From JADLDB01 sp040755835 (GTDB lineage Bacteria > Myxococcota > Myxococcia > Myxococcales > Myxococcaceae), in assembly GCA_040755835.1 (NCBI GenBank), contig JBFMAB010000072.1, positions 1 to 64,000 of the forward strand: 64,000 bases of DNA, in the 5' to 3' direction. Each line of letters begins with the position of its first letter. Within the stretch, counting starts at the first letter, position 1. Positions 58,588-64,000 of the stretch are shown here, piece by piece. The notes under the pieces were generated by a model. The model searched no databases. It had not been told where the DNA came from and was given only the letters and a program-made list of their open reading frames with translations. The position numbers were made by a program, and so were the translations under genes.

Positions 58588-60384
58588 CTACGGCGCCTCG
58601 ACGCGGAAGAGTCCCGACTCGCGCAGCCGCTCCCCGTACCGGCCCACCTTCCCCGCCAGGGTCACCACCTCCTCGGCGCTCTCGCTCCGCGGCAGGATGA
58701 GCCGGACGGTGGTGCCCTTCGCGACTTCAGAGCGGATCTCCACCGTGCCGCCAAAGCGCGTCACGATGCCCCACGTCACGGTGAGCCCCAGGCCCATGCC
58801 ATCTCCCACGCGGCGCGTGGTGAAGAAGGGGTCGAACACGTGCGGGAGGTTCTCGGGCGGAATGCCGCAGCCCTGGTCCTCGACCTCGATGACGACGCCG
58901 GCCGGCTCGTCTTTGGTCCGCACGACGAACTGCGCGTCATTCGCGACCGCCTGCCGGGCGTTGCGGACGACGTTCTCGACGGCGCGCTCGAGCTGCGCCG
59001 GCACGACGGCCACGCGGGCGTCGCTGTCGAGCTGGAGGTTCGCGAGGGCCACGCGCCCCGCCCCGCGTTCGGCGGCCCGCCGCACGAGAGCGGCGACGCC
59101 GACCACCTCGAGGCGCCCCTGTTCCTGCCGTGACAGCTCCCGCAGGCTGCGCACCACCTCGTGGATCCGCTGCGCCCCCACGACGGCCTCGTCGATGAGC
59201 TCGAGCGCGTCGGCCACCTCCGTGGGCCCCGCCCCCGGCGACCGCAGCGCTTCGCGCACCCGCGGAAGGTCTCCTCGCGCCGCCGCCTGCTGCGCGGCCT
59301 GCAGAGCCTCCGTGGCCGGCACCAGGGCGTCGGCGACGGTGTCGCGCAGCATCTTCAGGTTCGCGAGCACGAAGCTGAGCGGATTGTTGATTTCGTGGGC
59401 CGCGCCCGAAGCGAGCTGCCCCACGGATGCGAGCCGTTCCGTTTCGCGGAGCCGCTCGGCCAGGCGCTTCTCCTGCGTCACGTCCCGGTAGTGCACGACG
59501 GTCGCCCGGCCCTCCTCCGCGAGGTCGACGGTGGCGGTCGTCGCGTGGAAGATGGCTTCGCCCACCCGGACCTCGGCTGGCCGTGCCCCCGCGGCCAGCG
59601 GGCACCCCGGACACGCCGTCGTCCGGTTGGCGAACACCTCGAAGCACCGCGCCCCGATGATTTCGCCCCACGGACGGCCGCCCACCAGCGCCTGAAATCG
59701 CCGGTTGGCGCGGCGCACCGTGTACCCGTCCAACACGACGATCGGATCCTGCATCGCGTCGAAGGTGGCCTCCCACTGCTGCTTGGCGCGCGCGATGAGC
59801 CGCGTGCGCTCGACGACGCGCCGCTCGAGCTCCCCGTGGCTGCGTTGAAGGGCCTCGTGCGCCGAGCGCAGCGAGTCCTCGGTGCGCAGGTGGTGCACCG
59901 CAGCGGCCACCACCGGCGCCATCGAGCCCAGCCGCTCGAGCTCCTCGGGGGTGAATGGCGGACGCCCGCGCGCCCGCACCGCCTCGAGCACCCCCAACAG
60001 CCGCTCGTCCAACTCCAGCGGGACGGCGATGATCGACCCGGTCGCGAAGCCCGACTCGGCATCGAAGGCGTCGGCGAAGTCGCGATCCGCGCGCGCTTCC
60101 GCGACCAGGAGCGGTCGGCGCTCGAGCGCCACGCGCCCGGCGATGCCCTGGCCCGGCTCGAGGCGCCGCTGCTCGAGGCGGCCCGCGGCGGCCCCCTCCA
60201 CCTTCTCGAAGAGCAGCCCTCCGGTCTCGGCGTCGAACAAGAGCAACGCGGCGCCGTCGGCGTCACACAGTGTCCGGGTCTCCTGCACGACGACTCGCCG
60301 CACGCTGGGCAAGCCGAGCTGCCGTGAAACCTCGAGCGCGAAACGACTCAGCCGCTCGTGCCAGTGTTCGAGAGTGCTCGCCAT
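58588..60384 (-). CDS. soluble GAF-PAS sensor histidine kinase
   Basis: 598 residues from ATG 60384. GAF domain about 20-165 (LEPGQGIAGRVALERRPLLVAEARADRDF), coiled linker, PAS about 205-305 with the CPGCPL motif seen in many PAS domains, then LASVGQLASGAAHEINNPLSF (H330), a NtrB-like ATPase domain with ERAVENVVRNARQAV, DQGCGIPPENLPHVFDPFFTTR and GDGMGLGLTVTWGIV. No transmembrane segment. It resembles the kinase at 43369 in its H-box and lacks a neighbouring response regulator. It faces the end of the flagellar cluster and its link to motility is unproven. Confidence 0.9.
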   Translation of the reverse strand: MASTLEHWHERLSRFALEVSRQLGLPSVRRVVVQETRTLCDADGAALLLFDAETGGLLFEKVEGAAAGRLEQRRLEPGQGIAGRVALERRPLLVAEARADRDFADAFDAESGFATGSIIAVPLELDERLLGVLEAVRARGRPPFTPEELERLGSMAPVVAAAVHHLRTEDSLRSAHEALQRSHGELERRVVERTRLIARAKQQWEATFDAMQDPIVVLDGYTVRRANRRFQALVGGRPWGEIIGARCFEVFANRTTACPGCPLAAGARPAEVRVGEAIFHATTATVDLAEEGRATVVHYRDVTQEKRLAERLRETERLASVGQLASGAAHEINNPLSFVLANLKMLRDTVADALVPATEALQAAQQAAARGDLPRVREALRSPGAGPTEVADALELIDEAVVGAQRIHEVVRSLRELSRQEQGRLEVVGVAALVRRAAERGAGRVALANLQLDSDARVAVVPAQLERAVENVVRNARQAVANDAQFVVRTKDEPAGVVIEVEDQGCGIPPENLPHVFDPFFTTRRVGDGMGLGLTVTWGIVTRFGGTVEIRSEVAKGTTVRLILPRSESAEEVVTLAGKVGRYGERLRESGLFRVEAP

Positions 60385-60435
60385 GGCCACCCCTTCAGAC
60401 GCCGGGGAAAAAGCGCCCCGGTGGCTCGAGCACAT

Positions 60436-60451
60436 TGCAAGCGGTCGGCCC
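60436..60451 (-). promoter_or_regulatory. possible sigma-54 promoter of the second kinase
   Basis: Minus-strand GGGCCGA-CCGC-TTGCA keeps GG and GC at the correct 10-bp spacing but matches the -24 box only partly. The predicted start is about 40 nt before ATG 60384. Weak candidate. Confidence 0.3.
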
Positions 60452-60645
60452 GGACCGGGCCTTCAGATGACGCACGGTTACGAACGAGGGCAAGGGAGGT
60501 TTTCTTGACAGTGGGTCATTCTGGAACCGGGTCATGAGAGGTCCGGGTCTTCCGGGTGTGGTGCCGCCTCGGCGGACGTGCCGGAGGCCGGTGCGCGGCG
60601 CGCAGCGCTTCCCCCGGGTGCCGGCGCTGCTACGGTGTCCCCGCC

Positions 60646-62319
60646 GTGTCCGTGCCGTACTTCACACCCTTCGAGCCGCAGCCCTCCGCCGAGGAGCGGC
60701 CGCGGGTCCTCAACAGCCCTTTCGACGCCGACGAGCCGCCCCCGCTGGCGCGCCGTGCCGCCGAGGCGGTGATGGCGGGCCTCGCGTCGGGCGTCGTCGG
60801 GCCTGGCGTCCTCACCTCGGAGCTGTACGGCGCCGACGGCGGGAAGATGTTCGGCGTCCTCGTCGTCGCCGCGCCCGACGGCACCGTCGGTTGGCTCAAG
60901 TCCTTCTCCGGGCAGCTCGCCCGCAGGTGGGACATCGACGGCTGGGTGCCGCCGGTGTTTGACCGGGCCGCGCGGGCCGTCGTCGAGCCACCGGGAGAGG
61001 CGGCGGTGAAGGCGCTCACCGCGCGCCTCATCGAGGCGCGTACGTCACCCGAGTTCCGCGACGTCGAGGCGCGGCTCGCGGCCCTCTCCAACCGTCACGA
61101 CGAAGAGAAGGCGGCCCTGCGGGCCCGGCACGAGGCGAACCGCGCCCGCCGCCACGCCGAGCGCGCCCGCCTCGCAGCCCAAGGCCTCGCCGCGCCGCAC
61201 CCGGCGTTTCACGCGCTCGACCAGCAGTCCAGAAGCGACGACGCCGAAGCGCGCCGCGAGAAGGCCCGCTGGCGCGCCGAGCGCGAGGCTGTCGAGGCCG
61301 AAAGGAGTCGCCTCGCGCGCCGCGTCAGCGCCCTCGAGCGGTTGCGGCGCCTCGTCTCGCAGGAGGTGTCCTGGAGGCTGTACGACACCTACCAGTTCGA
61401 GAATGCGCGCGGCCGGCACCTCTCGCTGCGGGCGCTCTTCGAGCCGCTCATCCCGTCGTCGGGCACGGGCGACTGCGCGGCGCCGAAGCTGCTCGTCCAC
61501 GCCCTGCGCCAAGGCCTGGTGCCGCTCGCGCTGGCGGAGTTCTGGTGGGGCGCGCCACCGCCCGGCGGCGGCCGCGTCGAGGGCGCGTACTACCCGGCGT
61601 GCCGGGACAAGTGCGGGCCGCTGCTGCCCTTCCTCCTCGACGGCCTCGAGGTGGCGCCGTCGCGCCGCTACCGCCCACCGGACCTCCGGCACCACGAGCT
61701 GACGGTGGTGTACGAGGACGCGCACCTCGTGGTGCTGGTGAAACCGGTGGGCCTCTTGTCGGTGCCCGGCACCGACGCGACGGTGACGGACTCGGTGCTG
61801 GAGCGGCTCCGGGCGCGCTACCCCGCCGCCACGGGCCCCTTGCTGGTGCACCGCCTCGACGTGGAGACGTCGGGGCTGCTCATTGCGGCGAAGGACGCCG
61901 AGACGTTCACGGCGCTGCAGAAGCAGTTCCTGGAGCGCACGGTGGAGAAGGAGTACGTCGCGCTCCTCGACGGCGCGGTTTCGTCCCCGCGCGGCGTCAT
62001 CGAGCTGCCCTTGCGCGTGGACTTCGAGCAGCGCCCGCGCCAGGTGGTGGACTTCGAGAACGGCAAGCCGGCGGTGACGCGCTTCGAGGTGCTGGGTACC
62101 GACGGGGCCCGCACGCGGGTGGCGTTCTTCCCCGAGACGGGCCGCACGCACCAGCTCCGCGTGCACGCCTCGCACCGGCAGGGCCTCGGCACGCCCATCG
62201 TGGGGGACCGGCTGTACGGGCGTCCCGAGCGGCGGTTGATGCTGCACGCGCAGGTGCTGCGGCTGACACACCCCGCGACGGGCGAGGCGGTGACGTTCCG
62301 CGCGCCGGCGCCGTTCTGA
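60646..62319 (+). CDS. RluA-family pseudouridine synthase with long N-terminal extension
   Basis: 557 residues from GTG 60646. The C-terminal 210 residues are an RluA-type catalytic domain: VVYEDAHLVVLVKPVGLLSVPG, the catalytic LVHRLDVETSGLLIAAK, TVEKEYVALLDG, and FFPETGRTHQLRVHASHRQGLGTPIVGDRLYG. They isomerise uridine in rRNA or tRNA. The first 340 residues are an extension with a basic coiled coil (KAALRARHEANRARRHAERARL; ARREKARWRAEREAVEAERSRLARR). A cysteine-containing segment (FWWGAPPPGG; YYPACRDKCGPLLPFLL) follows. Similar long RluA-like proteins occur in other bacteria, but I know of no established function for the extension. Isolated gene. Confidence 0.88.
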   Translation: MSVPYFTPFEPQPSAEERPRVLNSPFDADEPPPLARRAAEAVMAGLASGVVGPGVLTSELYGADGGKMFGVLVVAAPDGTVGWLKSFSGQLARRWDIDGWVPPVFDRAARAVVEPPGEAAVKALTARLIEARTSPEFRDVEARLAALSNRHDEEKAALRARHEANRARRHAERARLAAQGLAAPHPAFHALDQQSRSDDAEARREKARWRAEREAVEAERSRLARRVSALERLRRLVSQEVSWRLYDTYQFENARGRHLSLRALFEPLIPSSGTGDCAAPKLLVHALRQGLVPLALAEFWWGAPPPGGGRVEGAYYPACRDKCGPLLPFLLDGLEVAPSRRYRPPDLRHHELTVVYEDAHLVVLVKPVGLLSVPGTDATVTDSVLERLRARYPAATGPLLVHRLDVETSGLLIAAKDAETFTALQKQFLERTVEKEYVALLDGAVSSPRGVIELPLRVDFEQRPRQVVDFENGKPAVTRFEVLGTDGARTRVAFFPETGRTHQLRVHASHRQGLGTPIVGDRLYGRPERRLMLHAQVLRLTHPATGEAVTFRAPAPF

Positions 62320-62387
62320 CGGGAGCTGCTGCCCCGGGGAAGGTGGTGGCGGGCCCCTCGCACGCCTGCAGTGGTCTCGACCAGCGC

Positions 62388-62405
62388 CTCGGCGCGGGCG
62401 CCGAG
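62388..62405 (+). terminator. hairpin downstream of the pseudouridine synthase
   Basis: CTCGGCG-CGGG-CGCCGAG, a 7-bp perfect stem with a tetraloop, 69 nt after the stop codon. No T-tract follows. Possible terminator. Confidence 0.35.
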
Positions 62406-62486
62406 TGACCCGCCGACTCGGGCTGCGGCGCCTGTACTCAATGATGACAGCGAGGGCGGGGGGACGGGTTTCGCTGATTGGTGCGT

Positions 62487-62520
62487 ACTTGACGAAATTC
62501 GGGCCCCGGAGTCGTCAAGT
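62487..62520. repeat. 9-bp inverted repeat in a non-coding gap
   Basis: ACTTGACGA (62487-62495) and TCGTCAAGT (62512-62520) are perfect inverted copies 16 bp apart, in a locally AT-richer part of the 265-bp gap between the pseudouridine synthase and the zinc-ribbon frame. Possible operator or transcript hairpin. Nothing else is recognised in this gap. Confidence 0.5.
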
Positions 62521-62584
62521 GCCTGACGATCGCCGGAGACCGTCACCCCGGGTCTCGCTGTCATCCATGAGGACAGCCTGTGAT

Positions 62585-62878
62585 TCACCGTGCGGATCCT
62601 CCGCGCGAGGTCGAGGGCTGGTGGTGCTCGGCGAGGCTCGCGCGACGTCCGCCACGGCCCACGCTTCGAGCCGCTGCGTCCGCGTCGCACCCGCCGCGCG
62701 CGCAGGCGCATGCCCTTGAGCATCTCCTCCACCGCGTGCACGTGCGAGCGGCGCTCCCGGGCGGCGCGGCGGTCACCCACAGCTCCTTGCCGCAGCCCGC
62801 GCACGCGACGCGGCGCACGCGTGGCTTGACGGGAACCTCGACGGCAGCGCGGCAGTGCGGACAGGCGCCCTGGGGCAT
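62585..62878 (-). CDS. zinc-ribbon protein, possibly frameshifted
   Basis: A 97-residue frame from ATG 62878. The first 35 residues form a clean zinc ribbon (CPHCRAAVEVPVKPRVRRVACAGCGKELWV, two CxxC pairs 18 residues apart), like MJ0042-type ribbons. After VTAAPPGS the frame becomes Arg/Cys/Trp-rich and implausible. The neighbouring frame instead gives SHVHAVEEMLKGMRLRARR, a sensible amphipathic helix. A one-base slip near 62748-62768 would join the two. It is divergent from the gene at 63002. Confidence 0.45.
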   Translation of the reverse strand: MPQGACPHCRAAVEVPVKPRVRRVACAGCGKELWVTAAPPGSAARTCTRWRRCSRACACARGGCDADAAARSVGRGGRRASLAEHHQPSTSRGGSAR

Positions 62879-63001
62879 CGGCGACGGGACACACCAGCGT
62901 GCCACACCCGACGGCGCGCCGAAGCCGCCCGCACGAATTGTTCCGTGGCCTGGCGTTGGGAAAGCTGCGACCCTCTCCCCTCTCACACGGAGCGACTCCC
63001 C

Positions 63002-63622
63002 ATGAAAAGGTATGCCCTCCTCGCCGCGGCGCTGCTGGCCGCCCCCGTCCTCGCCGCCGACGTCGGCCAGGTCCTCAAGGACGTCGAGCTGCGTGACGGC
63101 ACCACCGACAAGCCGATCGGGCTGCCGGGCTTCGGCTCGAAGGTGCTCGCAATCTTCTACGCCGACGCCGACGTCGCCGACATGAACGACCCGCTCGCCG
63201 ACGCGCTCATGGCGGCGAACCTGGACCTCAAGCGCTACGCCGGCATCGGCGTGGCGAACCTGGCCGACTCGAAGGCGCCGAACTTCATCATCAAGTCCGT
63301 CGTCCGCGGGAAGATCGAGAAGTACAAGTCCACCATCCTCAACGATCCGGACCGCCTGCTGGCGAAGGCCTGGGGCCTCGGCGACTGCAACAACACCTCC
63401 GTCGTCGTCATCGTCGGCAAGGACAAGAAGGTGGCGCACGTGCAGCGCGGGGAGATCCGCGGCAAGGACATCGAGGCCATCGTGGCGCTGGTGAAGAAGC
63501 TGATGGCGATGCCCGGCCCCGGCGAGGCGCCGCCCCCGCAGCCCGCCCCACCCGCGGATGACGCGCCTGCGGCCGAGCCCGCCGCGCCGGCCGAGCCCAC
63601 CCCTGCGCCCGCGACGCCATGA
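63002..63622 (+). CDS. exported YtfJ-like thioredoxin-fold protein
   Basis: 206 residues from ATG 63002. Signal peptide MKRYALLAAALLAAPVLAAD. The mature domain (LPGFGSKVLAIFYADADVADMNDPLADAL, YAGIGVANLADSKAPNFIIKSVVRGKIEKY, LLAKAWGLGDCNNTSVVVIVGKDKKVAHVQRGEI) has the thioredoxin-like layout of YtfJ/peroxiredoxin relatives. The usual CxxC is missing and only one cysteine (GDCNN) remains. The last 40 residues are a Pro/Ala tail. Overlaps the next start by 4 bp. Function unknown. Confidence 0.7.
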   Translation: MKRYALLAAALLAAPVLAADVGQVLKDVELRDGTTDKPIGLPGFGSKVLAIFYADADVADMNDPLADALMAANLDLKRYAGIGVANLADSKAPNFIIKSVVRGKIEKYKSTILNDPDRLLAKAWGLGDCNNTSVVVIVGKDKKVAHVQRGEIRGKDIEAIVALVKKLMAMPGPGEAPPPQPAPPADDAPAAEPAAPAEPTPAPATP

Positions 63623-64000
63623 CCGATCGCTCGCTGTTGATGATCCCCGGGCCCATCGAGCTCGAGCCCGCGGTCTCGCAGGCGATGGGGGAGCGGCAGC
63701 GCGGCCACCTCGACCCGCGCTTCACGCAGAGCTTCTCGCGGAGCTTGAAGCGCCTGCGCGAGGTCTTCCTGGCGCCCACCGCGCAGCCGTTCGTCGTCGC
63801 GGGCAGCGGCACGCTGGCGATGGAGCTCGCCGTCGCCAACCTCGTCGAGCCGGGCGACGCCGCGCTGGTGGTGAACACCGGCTACTTCTCCGACCGCATG
63901 GCGCTGCTCCTCGAGCGCTATGGCGCGCAGGTGACGCACGTGCGCGCCATGCCCGGCCACGCGCCTGCCCCCGACGAGGTGGAGCGCGCGACGCCGGCAG
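63619..64000 (+). CDS. class V aminotransferase (alanine-glyoxylate/serine-pyruvate type), partial
   Basis: The first 127 residues, open to the window end, starting at ATG 63619 in an ATGA overlap. The start LLMIPGPIELEPAVSQAM, followed by GHLDPRFTQSFSRSLKRLREVF, VVAGSGTLAMELAVANLVEPGDAALVVNTGYFSDRMALLLERYGAQV, is the PLP class V fold: the GSGT loop binds the cofactor phosphate, and the PGP motif recognises the substrate. The catalytic lysine lies beyond the window. It is translationally coupled to the YtfJ-like gene, although the functional link is not obvious. Confidence 0.9.
   Translation, partial: MTDRSLLMIPGPIELEPAVSQAMGERQRGHLDPRFTQSFSRSLKRLREVFLAPTAQPFVVAGSGTLAMELAVANLVEPGDAALVVNTGYFSDRMALLLERYGAQVTHVRAMPGHAPAPDEVERATPA

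Noticed and set aside
60505..60510. Perfect TTGACA hexamer upstream of the pseudouridine synthase
   Set aside because: No -10-like element at 16-18 bp; a single hexamer is not sufficient.
63002..63622. YtfJ-like protein considered as a thiol-disulphide reductase
   Set aside because: No CxxC motif is present; the single cysteine does not support redox exchange.
1..64000. Search for tRNA, rRNA, insertion sequences and integrases
   Set aside because: No transposase or integrase, terminal inverted repeats, tRNA cloverleaf or rRNA segment was recognised by eye.

Overview
The window is about 70% GC, with dense coding, frequent GTG/TTG starts and 1-8 bp gene overlaps. It looks like a flagellated Gram-negative bacterium: P- and L-ring genes (flgI, flgH) and many lipoproteins are present. 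Planctomycete-type cytochrome/DUF1501 proteins, FG-GAP lipoproteins and an abundance of PilZ/HDOD and soluble PAS/GAF kinases suggest Myxococcota (formerly Deltaproteobacteria). That placement is inference; there is no rRNA gene to confirm it.

Region 1 (1-11.8 kb). A CREST/ceramidase-like membrane protein and a DUF420 membrane protein lie on the minus strand. Divergent from DUF420 is a run of five or six plus-strand genes (1733-11800): a CxxCH protein resembling DUF1549/DUF1588/DUF1585, a lipoprotein, a Tat-exported DUF1501 protein, a propeller lipoprotein ending in a haem motif, a 1249-residue FG-GAP lipoprotein and a small membrane protein. A near-perfect FNR/CRP-type dyad sits in the divergent promoter region. 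This is a coherent, poorly characterised envelope redox/surface system.

Region 2 (11.9-16 kb). A PilZ gene and an HDOD gene (with a possible degenerate PilZ tail) form a minus-strand pair. Divergent from them is a membrane-anchored TPR protein behind a strong sigma-54 promoter, followed by a small secreted protein.

Region 3 (16-58.3 kb). An almost complete flagellar regulon in one locus. Minus-strand operon A runs fliL-M-N-O-P-Q-R-flhB-A-F-G-fliA and is headed by a strong sigma-54 promoter. Minus-strand operon B runs sigma-54 activator, TPR protein, flgB-C-fliE-F-G-H-I, motE-like, fliK, flgD-E, flbD, motA, and is also headed by a sigma-54 promoter. motB is separated from motA by a plus-strand pair (MinD-like ATPase and FliJ-like coiled coil). 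The plus-strand operon C runs soluble histidine kinase, flgF-G-A-H-I, FlgJ-like/M23 fusion, flgM-N-K-L and an unknown 753-residue protein, then fliC behind a sigma-28 promoter, then fliD-S-T. The logic is a three-tier cascade: kinase plus sigma-54 activator switch on the basal body and export genes, FliA is held by FlgM until the hook is complete, and FliA then drives flagellin. No chemotaxis genes are present.

Region 4 (58.3-64 kb). A 68-bp tandem repeat, a second soluble GAF-PAS histidine kinase, an RluA-type pseudouridine synthase with a long N-terminal extension, a possibly frameshifted zinc-ribbon gene, a YtfJ-like thioredoxin-fold exported protein and the start of a class V aminotransferase.

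Most interesting points: a sigma-54 activator without a receiver domain beside an orphan kinase, with a 15-bp minisatellite in its linker; the unknown 753-residue protein between flgL and fliC; the motA/motB split with a second MinD; the FlgJ-M23 fusion; the FNR-site/DUF1501/cytochrome locus; and a lipoprotein gene with an in-frame amber codon.
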